From positions 744,001 to 808,000 of the forward strand of contig JBAZEK010000001.1 of assembly GCA_041653995.1 (NCBI GenBank): a stretch of 64,000 bases of DNA. Direction: 5' to 3'. Shown here piece by piece: positions 56,541 through 63,115 of the stretch. A model generated the notes under the pieces. The model ran no database searches and was not told the origin of the DNA. It saw nothing but the letters and a program-made list of their open reading frames with translations. This stretch comes from Dehalococcoidia bacterium. Its GTDB lineage: Bacteria; Chloroflexota; Dehalococcoidia; GIF9; UBA5629. How positions within the stretch are numbered: the first letter of the stretch is position 1; every line of letters begins with the position of its first letter. The position numbers and the translations under genes were made by a program.

Positions 56541-57563
56541 GTGCCCGAGTTCAACTGCGCTGCCACGATCATAGGCGCAATGCCCGATAAAGACGCAGCC
56601 GCCGCCTGCGCCGGGATAAGCAGGCATCTGGTCGACCTGCCGGCCTGGCCGCAACTGCCGCTGCGCTCGAACCTGGAGAACATGTACGTCCAGTACAGCC
56701 AGGGATTCCCCGGCATCGCTGTCGACGGCCAGAAGCTGCACGTCGAACGCGGGCCGGATCTGGACCGCGGCATAGAAAGGCTTTATTACGACTGGAGCGA
56801 GAATAAAGCAGGCGGTTACGCCATCGATAAAGAGCATGCGTCCGGCCTGTATTGCATGGCATCGCATAACTCCGCCGCGCCGCCGGTAGTCAAAGGGCAG
56901 ATCACCGGGCCGATAAGCTGGGGGCTGTGCGTTACCGACGGCGAGGGCAAGGGCATAATCTACGATGAAACTCTGGCCGACGCGGTCAGCAAGTTCCTCA
57001 AGCTGAAAGTAGCCTGGCTGGAAGGTTTTATGCGTTCCTTCTCCAGGCAGACGGTTATCTTTGTGGATGAACCGTACCTGGCTTCACTGGGCTCGGCCTT
57101 TGTGGCATTGCCCAACGAGCAGATTACAGGACAGTTAACAGAGGTCCTGAGCGGCATAAAAGGCATCAAAGGCATACACTGCTGCGGAGGGACGGACTGG
57201 TCGCTGTTGCTGGGACTGCCCATCGACATCATCAGCTTCGATGCCTATAGCTACCTGGATTCGGTATTGTGTTACCGTCAGGAGCTGCTGTCCCACATCC
57301 GCAGTGGCCGATCCATCGCCTGGGGCATCGTTCCCAACGATGAGGAGGCGCTGAAAAAAGAGACCCCTGCCGGCCTTTTCGACAGGTTCGGGGACGCGCT
57401 GTCGCACCTGACCGGAGACGGGATTTCCATACGTCAGGTGGTCCGGCAAAGCCTGGTTACACCGAGCTGCGCGCTGTTATCCCTCACGCATGACGGAGTA
57501 GAATATGTCTATAATTTGTTAACGGAGCTATCATCCCGGGCGAGGCGAAAATATGGTTCGTAA
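56541..57563 (+). CDS. core-MetE type methionine synthase
   Basis: A 340-residue protein equal to only the catalytic C-terminal half of cobalamin-independent methionine synthase. HCCGG (His 213, Cys 215) and Cys 310 in PSCAL correspond to the zinc ligands of MetE. The expected Glu ligand region reads IISFDAYS with Asp. Core-MetE proteins of anaerobes lack the folate-binding half and take the methyl group from a methyl-corrinoid protein. Location after mtnA-mtnP ties it to methionine recycling. GTG start with AGGAG 12 bases upstream. Confidence 0.8.
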   Translation: MPEFNCAATIIGAMPDKDAAAACAGISRHLVDLPAWPQLPLRSNLENMYVQYSQGFPGIAVDGQKLHVERGPDLDRGIERLYYDWSENKAGGYAIDKEHASGLYCMASHNSAAPPVVKGQITGPISWGLCVTDGEGKGIIYDETLADAVSKFLKLKVAWLEGFMRSFSRQTVIFVDEPYLASLGSAFVALPNEQITGQLTEVLSGIKGIKGIHCCGGTDWSLLLGLPIDIISFDAYSYLDSVLCYRQELLSHIRSGRSIAWGIVPNDEEALKKETPAGLFDRFGDALSHLTGDGISIRQVVRQSLVTPSCALLSLTHDGVEYVYNLLTELSSRARRKYGS

Positions 57564-57649
57564 ATGACCGCTGAAGTTGAAATCTACGGCCGCATTAGCG
57601 ATAATACATAGCGAGTTCTATATAAGGTGTAAATATTAGGTGATATAAG

Positions 57650-58036
57650 ATGAACAAACGCAAGAAAATGGCACTGCTCAAGCACCGCCGCAAGAGAAAA
57701 AAGTTTGAAGAGCGCAGAAAGGCTCTGAACCTCGCCTCCGGCGTGGTAACCAAACCGGCTGTCAAGACAGCTGCCAAAAAAGAGATCGAGATACCCAAGC
57801 CCGTTAAAGCGCTGGCCGACATGCTTAAAACACCGCCCGCCAAAAAGCCGGCGGTTAAGAAAGAGAAGCCCGAGCCGGTAAAGGCTGCAGCGGCTGAAAA
57901 GGTGGAAAAACCCAAGAAGGCGCCGGCCAAAAAGAAAGCCGGCCCGGCATCCGGGTCTACTGCCGCAGCCAAGGCGACGGCGCCTAAAAAGCCAGCCGCC
58001 CGGAAAAAGAAACCAGAGTCCGCCGAAGGGGGTTGA
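57650..58036 (+). CDS. lysine/alanine/proline-rich basic protein
   Basis: A 128-residue very basic protein starting MNKRKKMALLKHRRKRKKFEERRKA. A tail of Lys-Pro-Ala repeats (PAKKPAVKKEKPEP, KKAPAKKKAG) resembles histone H1-like C-terminal tails. No folded domain is seen beyond the first 35 residues. It may bind nucleic acid or ribosomes; this is inferred from charge. AGGTGAT precedes the ATG. Its stop overlaps the start of the NTPase gene (TGATG), so it belongs to the following operon. Confidence 0.75.
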   Translation: MNKRKKMALLKHRRKRKKFEERRKALNLASGVVTKPAVKTAAKKEIEIPKPVKALADMLKTPPAKKPAVKKEKPEPVKAAAAEKVEKPKKAPAKKKAGPASGSTAAAKATAPKKPAARKKKPESAEGG

Positions 58037-58560
58037 TGGGGCAAGCTTATCTGCTAACGGGCATGCCCGGCACAGGTAAAACCAGCATCATCAAAGAAGC
58101 GATCACGCAGTCGAAGTGCAATGCTGGCGGCTTCTTCACGCAGGAAATCCGGAACGTGGGCATACGGGAAGGTTTCCGCATAGTCACCCTGGACAATAAA
58201 GAGGGTGTGCTGGCGCATATAACCATCGAGAGCCCTTTCCGCGTGGGCAAATACGGTGTGGATATCGATGTGCTCAACACCACCGGGATCGACGCTATCT
58301 ATAACGCCATCGAGCACAACGACATAGTTGTGATCGATGAGATAGGTAAAATGGAGCTTTTCTCCCCGCGCTTCATTCAGGCTGTGCAGGACGCCCTGAG
58401 CAGCCCCAAGAAGGTGCTGGGCACGATAACCCTCAAACCGCACCCGCTGGCGGATACCATCAGACAGATCAGGAACATCAAGGTAACCGAGCTGACGCGC
58501 AATAACCAGAGATACGTGCTGGCCGAGATGCTGGCCTGGCTGGCATATACCGGTAAATGA
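58036..58560 (+). CDS. THEP1-type nucleoside-triphosphatase
   Basis: A 174-residue P-loop NTPase of the THEP1 (NTPase_1) family. Walker A is GMPGTGKT at 9-16; GGFFTQEIRNVGIREGFRIVTLD, the Walker B IVVIDEIGKMELFS and a TITLKPHPLADTIR segment are characteristic. THEP1 enzymes hydrolyse a range of NTPs; their physiological role is not established. Starts at ATG 58036 sharing one base with the preceding stop, and its own stop overlaps the archaemetzincin ATG by 4 bases. Confidence 0.88.
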   Translation: MGQAYLLTGMPGTGKTSIIKEAITQSKCNAGGFFTQEIRNVGIREGFRIVTLDNKEGVLAHITIESPFRVGKYGVDIDVLNTTGIDAIYNAIEHNDIVVIDEIGKMELFSPRFIQAVQDALSSPKKVLGTITLKPHPLADTIRQIRNIKVTELTRNNQRYVLAEMLAWLAYTGK

Positions 58561-59075
58561 AGATAAACCTGGTCCCCATCGGTGATATAGATGCCGGCGT
58601 CCTCCAGCAGTTGAAAGACGGATTGGAAGCCGTGTTCGGATGTCCCGTACGTATTGATCAGTCCATCGAAATACCGCAAGACGCATTCGACCGCGCCAGG
58701 GACCAGTATCTGTCCGATATCCTGCTCGACAGACTGCGGCGGCACGAACAAAAAGCCGATCACCTGCTGGGGGTGACCGGGGCCGACATCTTCACCCACG
58801 GCCTCAACTTCGTATTCGGCCAGGCCGACGACGTCAACCGCGTGGCGGTGATATCCCTCAACAGGTTGAGAGACGAGCAAAGCGCCCTTGAAGGCGGAGA
58901 ACAGCTGTTGTTGGAGAGGTCGCTCAAAGAGGCCGTTCACGAGCTGGGGCACACGCTGGGGCTGGTGCATTGCGGGGACGTTAAATGCGTCATGCATTTC
59001 TCCAACAGCCTGGTCGACACGGACGTTAAAGGCCTCTATTTCTGCAGCCGTTGCCGTCCGAAACTGATAGAATAA
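58557..59075 (+). CDS. amzA: archaemetzincin-like metalloprotease
   Basis: A 172-residue archaemetzincin. The zinc motif HELGHTLGLVH gives His 128, 132 and 138 with Glu 129. The family's extra cysteines follow: C139, then KCVMHFSNS, and FCSRC near residue 160, which build a second zinc site. Upstream, LLGVTGADIFTHGLNFVFGQAD matches the conserved core. Found mainly in archaea and a minority of bacteria. Substrates are unknown. It is translationally coupled to the NTPase gene (ATGA). Confidence 0.93.
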   Translation: MKINLVPIGDIDAGVLQQLKDGLEAVFGCPVRIDQSIEIPQDAFDRARDQYLSDILLDRLRRHEQKADHLLGVTGADIFTHGLNFVFGQADDVNRVAVISLNRLRDEQSALEGGEQLLLERSLKEAVHELGHTLGLVHCGDVKCVMHFSNSLVDTDVKGLYFCSRCRPKLIE

Positions 59076-59140
59076 ACGTCGACTATTTAGATGTAGCCTG
59101 CTATAGCAGGTTCTATCCAATAACACAGCAGGAGGCTTGC

Positions 59141-59689
59141 GTGAAGAAACTGGACGACTACAGCGGCGATTTCAATCCCGATCTGAAGCCGAGCGATTTT
59201 TCCTACGAAGCGCTGGAGAAGCTCATCAAGATTTACGCAAAGCTTTACAAGGCGCTGGATGGCTTCTGGTACCTTGCCCTCATGGAGAAGCAGGGCAACG
59301 ACGAGGCGCTGGCTTGCGACATACTGGTATGGGAGAAACTCTGCCTCTACGAGATGAAAAAGATCAGCGAGGGCTTCAATATTAAAGGAAATGATGTGAA
59401 GTCCATGATGAAAGCCTTTCAGCTCAGCCCGTGGGCCTGGAATATCAAATCGGAATTCGAGCTTGTCAACGACAACCACGTTATCTGGAAGGTGCTGCAC
59501 TGTCCCACCGTCCAGGCGCTTGAGCGCGAGGGGCGCGGAAGGGAGAACGATATCTGCAACAACGTGGAGGTCAGGCTGAACAGAATGTATGCCTCCTTCT
59601 TCAATCCGGACATCCAGGTCAACTGCCTGAAAACGCCGCCGCGCGAGAGCGAAAATGACTACTACTGCCGCTGGGAATTCAAGCTGTAA
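59141..59689 (+). CDS. DUF6125 family protein
   Basis: A 182-residue soluble protein matching the DUF6125 pattern: FSYEALEKLIKIYAKLYKALDGFWYL, CDILVWEKLCLYEMKKISEGFNIKGNDV in parts, LSPWAWNIKSEFELVND, CPTVQALEREGRG and a final YYCRWEFKL. Such proteins are frequent in anaerobes and may relate to ATC-hydrolase-like or metal-binding folds; the function is not known. GTG 59141 is chosen because GGAGG lies 7-8 bases upstream, although the frame is open back to 59051. Probably the last gene of the operon starting at 57650. Confidence 0.75.
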   Translation: MKKLDDYSGDFNPDLKPSDFSYEALEKLIKIYAKLYKALDGFWYLALMEKQGNDEALACDILVWEKLCLYEMKKISEGFNIKGNDVKSMMKAFQLSPWAWNIKSEFELVNDNHVIWKVLHCPTVQALEREGRGRENDICNNVEVRLNRMYASFFNPDIQVNCLKTPPRESENDYYCRWEFKL

Positions 59690-59708
59690 TTTTTTTTCGG
59701 CGCCTCTA

Positions 59709-59740
59709 TTGACAAATAAATTTTTTACTCCTAATATAAT
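59709..59740 (+). promoter_or_regulatory. promoter of the pantothenate operon
   Basis: Perfect TTGACA (59709-59714), 17 bases, TAATAT (59732-59737) overlapping TATAAT (59735-59740). It gives a leader of about 155 bases before the first pan-operon gene. Confidence 0.75.
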
Positions 59741-59744
59741 ATTG

Positions 59745-59880
59745 TCCATCGACCCGCATGGGCGGTGAGTCAAAGTCAGGGTAATTGAATAAAAAGCCCG
59801 CTTGGATCAGCGATGACCGAGACGGCGTATACAGAGTGACTGTAATGACCTTCCCGGCTGCTGCCTGGAAGGTTTTTTTA
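59745..59880 (+). ncRNA. structured leader of the pan operon, candidate pan-motif riboswitch
   Basis: Two features are clear. At 59801-59821 CTTGG/A/TCA pairs with TGA/CCGAG around a GCGA tetraloop, leaving a single bulged A at 59806. At 59848-59879 ACCTTCC and GGAAGGT form a 7-bp stem with an inner GGC/GCC helix, followed by seven Ts: an intrinsic terminator 22 bases before the first ATG. A looser helix (GGGT at 59779-59782 with GCCC at 59796-59799) precedes the bulged hairpin. Pan-motif RNAs, known from Chloroflexi pantothenate leaders, are hairpins with conserved bulged adenines. Assignment to that class is inferred from context and structure, not from a consensus match. Confidence 0.6.
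59848..59879 (+). terminator. leader terminator of the pan operon
   Basis: Stem ACCTTCC/GGAAGGT with inner GGC/GCC helix and a run of seven T. Its place inside the leader, before the coding region, implies regulated read-through. Confidence 0.8.
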
Positions 59881-59901
59881 TTGCCCTGAAGGCATAGAAA
59901 G

Positions 59902-60855
59902 ATGAAACAGACTATTGGAATCATCGGCGCCGGGATGACCGGCACAGCGCTCGCGGTCCGCCTGTGGCAGTGGGGTTATGAAATCATAGCCGTCAGCAGC
60001 AGGAGCATCGAGTCGGCGCGTCGGCTATCTTCATTTGTCAGCGGCTGCAAGGTATGTGAAGGCCCGCAGCAGGTCGCAGACCTGGCTTCAGTGGTCTTCA
60101 TCACCACGCCTGATGATGTCATCCCCGATATCGCCGCCGGCGTCAGGTGGCGCCCCGGGCAGATCGCAGTCCACTGCAGCGGCGTACATTCCATAGAAAT
60201 ACTGGAGCCGGCCGCCTCGAGCGGCGCGCACGTCTGCTGCCTGCATCCGCTGCAAACCTTTGCCGGCATCGAAGAGGCCATCAATAATATATCCGGATCC
60301 ACCTTCGCCCTGGAGGGCGATGAAGTCGGGCTGGCGGCTGCCACCGAAATGGCGCAGGCGCTGGAAGGAAATATCATCCTGCTCAAGGCAGGAGACAAGG
60401 TAAAATACCACATCGCCGCCGTCACGCTTTCAAATTACCTGGTCGCACTGATGAAAACCTCCGCCGACCTGTGGCAATCCTTCGGCATACCCCAGGAGGA
60501 GGCCGTCAAAGCCCTGTTGCCCCTGCTCAAGGGAACGGTCCGGAACATCGAGCGTGTGGGCATACCGGGCTGTCTGACCGGCCCCATCGCCAGGGGAGAC
60601 GTCGAAACCGTGCGCAAGCATATCAACACGCTGGCAACGGAGCAGCCGGATAGAGCAGGCATTTACCGCGTGATGGGACTGAAAACGCTGGAGATCGCCC
60701 AGGCCAAGGGCAGGATCAGCCTTGAGACCGCCGAAGAGATACGTTCCCTGTTGAACGGGATGACCGCTACAAAAGCTCCCGACTACAGGGATACCTTTAA
60801 TAATTACGACCTCGAATTCGCCTCCAGATATTTTTCAATGTCGACGGATGAATAA
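59902..60855 (+). CDS. Rossmann-like and DUF2520 domain protein, candidate ketopantoate reductase
   Basis: A 317-residue protein with an N-terminal NADP-type Rossmann fold (IGIIGAGMTGTALAVRL; SSRS after strand 2) and C-terminal DUF2520 (about 130-285; CLHPLQTFAGIEEA, GDKVKYHIAAVTLSNYLVAL, LTGPIARGDVETVRKHI). The fold is that of 6-phosphogluconate/ketopantoate reductases. It opens an operon holding panD, panB and panC but no panE, so it most likely supplies the missing ketopantoate reduction. That assignment is inference from context. Translation starts after the leader terminator, with GAAGG about 10 bases upstream. Confidence 0.82.
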   Translation: MKQTIGIIGAGMTGTALAVRLWQWGYEIIAVSSRSIESARRLSSFVSGCKVCEGPQQVADLASVVFITTPDDVIPDIAAGVRWRPGQIAVHCSGVHSIEILEPAASSGAHVCCLHPLQTFAGIEEAINNISGSTFALEGDEVGLAAATEMAQALEGNIILLKAGDKVKYHIAAVTLSNYLVALMKTSADLWQSFGIPQEEAVKALLPLLKGTVRNIERVGIPGCLTGPIARGDVETVRKHINTLATEQPDRAGIYRVMGLKTLEIAQAKGRISLETAEEIRSLLNGMTATKAPDYRDTFNNYDLEFASRYFSMSTDE

Positions 60856-60896
60856 AGATGTACTCACATAGTCACGACCGGCAAGGAGATAAAAGG

Positions 60897-61298
60897 ATGT
60901 CAACTTACAGGACCATGCTCAAAAGCAAAATACACAGGGCAAGGGTGACCGACTGCAACATCGATTACGAGGGCAGCATCACCATCGACAGCGACCTGCT
61001 CAGGGCGGCCGATATACTGCCTTACGAGAAAGTTGAGATCCTCAATATCAACAACGGGGCCAGGTTCAGCACCTATGCCATCGAGGGCGAGCCGGGATCG
61101 GGCTGCATCTGCCTGAACGGCGCCGCCGCCAGGCTGGCCTGTCTGGACGACCTGGTCATTATCCTCACTTACCATGAAGTGCCGTCGGATGAGGCCGAAA
61201 AAGCTAAACCCCGCCTGGTATACGTGGACAGGCGTAACCGGATTACATCCGTCAAAAACGTTGACTCCTGGATGGACGACCTGATAGCGGCAAGATAG
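60897..61298 (+). CDS. panD: aspartate 1-decarboxylase
   Basis: A 133-residue pyruvoyl enzyme making beta-alanine. Self-cleavage is expected at Gly 26-Ser 27 in YEGSITID. KSKIHRARVT at the start, NINNGARFSTYAI, GSGCICLNGAAARL and DLVIILTY follow the family. ATG 60897 is preferred because AAGGAG lies 12-17 bases upstream with AAAAGG nearer; an earlier ATG (60858) adds an unconserved leader. Third step partner for PanC, located between DUF2520 and panB. Confidence 0.95.
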   Translation: MSTYRTMLKSKIHRARVTDCNIDYEGSITIDSDLLRAADILPYEKVEILNINNGARFSTYAIEGEPGSGCICLNGAAARLACLDDLVIILTYHEVPSDEAEKAKPRLVYVDRRNRITSVKNVDSWMDDLIAAR

Positions 61299-61314
61299 CC
61301 GGAGGCTGGCATCC

Positions 61315-62139
61315 ATGCCGATCACGATCAACAAAATCCAGGACCTGAAAAACGCCGGCGAGAAGATCGTCATGCTCACGGCGTACGATTACTCCACCGC
61401 CAGAGTCGTAGATGAGGCGGGAGCGCATCTCATTCTTGTCGGCGATACCCTTGGCATGGTTGTCCTGGGCTACAGCACCACCATACCCGTCACCATGGAC
61501 GAGATGCTGCATCATGTCAAAGCCGTGGTCAGGGGCGCTGTAAACGCGCTGGTCGTCGGTGATATGCCCTTCATGGCCTATCAGACAAGCGCCAAGGACG
61601 CCCTGCGCAACGCCGGCAGGATGCTGAAAGAGGGCGGCTGCCAGGCCGTCAAACTGGAGGGCGGCGCGGTCATGGCCGAGACCACCAGGCGCATCGTCGG
61701 CAGCGGCATACCCGTCATGGGGCACATCGGTCTGACGCCCCAGTCGATACACCAACTGGGCGGCCACCGCGTGCAGGGCAAGACCTCCGATGCCGCTAAA
61801 CGCCTGCTGGATGATGCGCTGGCGCTGGAGCAGGCCGGGGCCTTCGCCATCGTGCTGGAACTGGTCCCGATAGAGCTGGCCAGACTCATCACCGGCAGAT
61901 TGAGGATACCCACCATCGGCATCGGCGCCGGACCATACTGCGACGGGCAGGTGCTGGTGATCAACGATATGCTGGGACTCTTCACCGATTTCGTACCGAA
62001 ACACACCAAACAATACGCCAGGCTGGCCTCAACCATGAAGGACGCCGTCTCACAGTACTGCGCCGAGGTGAAATCCGGAGCCTTTCCCTCGGACGAACAC
62101 GCTGCTTCCATGGACGAGGGCCTGCTGAAGGACCTTTAG
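61315..62139 (+). CDS. panB: 3-methyl-2-oxobutanoate hydroxymethyltransferase
   Basis: A 274-residue TIM-barrel enzyme forming ketopantoate from ketoisovalerate and methylene-tetrahydrofolate. MLTAYDYSTARVVDEAG, LVGDTLGMVVLGYSTTIPVTMDEMLHH (parts), VVGDMPFMAYQ, VKLEGG, GHIGLTPQS, the catalytic Glu in VLELVP and GIGAGPYCDGQVLVINDMLG are intact. GGAGG lies 9-10 bases before the ATG. Its product would be reduced by the DUF2520 protein in this operon. Confidence 0.97.
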   Translation: MPITINKIQDLKNAGEKIVMLTAYDYSTARVVDEAGAHLILVGDTLGMVVLGYSTTIPVTMDEMLHHVKAVVRGAVNALVVGDMPFMAYQTSAKDALRNAGRMLKEGGCQAVKLEGGAVMAETTRRIVGSGIPVMGHIGLTPQSIHQLGGHRVQGKTSDAAKRLLDDALALEQAGAFAIVLELVPIELARLITGRLRIPTIGIGAGPYCDGQVLVINDMLGLFTDFVPKHTKQYARLASTMKDAVSQYCAEVKSGAFPSDEHAASMDEGLLKDL

Positions 62140-62144
62140 AAACC

Positions 62145-62978
62145 TTGAATGTCGTTCGCAGCATAGCCGAGATGAAGAAGCTGCGCCGGCAGTGCAAAGG
62201 CAGTGTAGGGCTGGTACCCACCATGGGCTACCTGCACGAGGGGCATCTGGAGCTGGTGCGGCGGGCCAAATCCGAGAATCCCGTCGCCGTGGCCACCATC
62301 TTCGTCAATCCCACGCAGTTCGGTCCCGCCGAAGATTTCAAGTCATACCCGCGCGACCTCGACCGCGACTGCGCGCTGCTGGACAAAGTCGAGACCGACA
62401 TTGTCTTCGTACCGTCGGACAAAGAGATGTACCCCGACGGTTACGACACCTGGGTGGAGGTCCGGGGCATAACCTCCAAACTGGAGGGGAAATCGAGGCC
62501 CACGCACTTCCAGGGCGTGACGACCGTCTGCAACAAGCTATTTAATATCATCGAACCTGATAAAGCCTACTTCGGGCAGAAAGACGCCCAGCAGGCCTTT
62601 GTGATACGGAAGATGGTGTCCGACCTCAATATGAACCTTGAGATTGTCGTCTGCCCTACCGTGAGGGAGAGCGACGGCCTGGCCATGAGCAGCCGTAACA
62701 CCTATCTGACCACGGAGGAGCGTCCTTCGGCGGTGGCGCTGTATAAATCGCTCTGCCTGGCAAAGGACATGTATGACAAAGGAGAGAGGGATGCGGACGC
62801 GATCAAAAAAGCCATGAACGGCCTGATCTCCGCTGTGCCCGCTGCAAAGATCGACTACATCAGCATCGCCGATACGGTCAGGCTGGACGAGGTGGATGTT
62901 ATACGGGGCAGGGTGCTGATATCGCTGGCGGTCAGGCTGGGCAAGCCCAGGCTGATCGATAACATCATATTAGGGTGA
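62145..62978 (+). CDS. panC: pantothenate synthetase
   Basis: A 277-residue enzyme joining pantoate and beta-alanine with ATP. PTMGYLHEGHLELVRRAK has the HIGH-like motif (His 31, His 34). FVNPTQFGPAEDFKSYPR, FQGVTTVCNKLFNII, YFGQKDAQQAFVI, SDGLAMSSRNTYL (the KMSKS-like loop) and a C-terminal dimerisation domain are present. It begins with TTG only 5 bases after the panB stop; an overlapping ATG is out of frame. Last gene of the operon, ending before an interspersed repeat. Confidence 0.97.
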   Translation: MNVVRSIAEMKKLRRQCKGSVGLVPTMGYLHEGHLELVRRAKSENPVAVATIFVNPTQFGPAEDFKSYPRDLDRDCALLDKVETDIVFVPSDKEMYPDGYDTWVEVRGITSKLEGKSRPTHFQGVTTVCNKLFNIIEPDKAYFGQKDAQQAFVIRKMVSDLNMNLEIVVCPTVRESDGLAMSSRNTYLTTEERPSAVALYKSLCLAKDMYDKGERDADAIKKAMNGLISAVPAAKIDYISIADTVRLDEVDVIRGRVLISLAVRLGKPRLIDNIILG

Positions 62979-63028
62979 CTTCTATATTGCGGGCACACCT
63001 GAAGGTACGCCCCTACAAACTTTCACCG

Positions 63029-63110
63029 GTCATTGCGAGCGAAGCGTGGCAATCTTGCGTACTCGCAATCACGTACAAGATTGCTTCGTCACTACGTTCC
63101 TCGCAATGAC
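63029..63110. repeat. interspersed inverted repeat, most complete copy
   Basis: An 82-base element starting GTCATTGCGAGCGAAGCG and ending TCCTCGCAATGAC. The inner arms CAATCTTGCGTAC and GTACAAGATTG also pair, so the transcript would fold into a long hairpin. It lies between the convergent ends of panC and the MFS gene, where it could end both transcripts. It lacks any coding capacity and looks like a MITE or REP-type element. Confidence 0.85.
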
Positions 63111-63115
63111 ACGGG

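Noticed and set aside
59051..59140. Upstream extension of the DUF6125 gene
   Set aside because: It overlaps the end of the archaemetzincin gene, while GGAGG is well placed for GTG 59141 and family similarity starts there.
59745..59880. T-box leader upstream of the pan operon
   Set aside because: No T-box sequence (GGTGG-ACC-CG type) or specifier stem could be found, and the downstream genes are not tRNA-linked.
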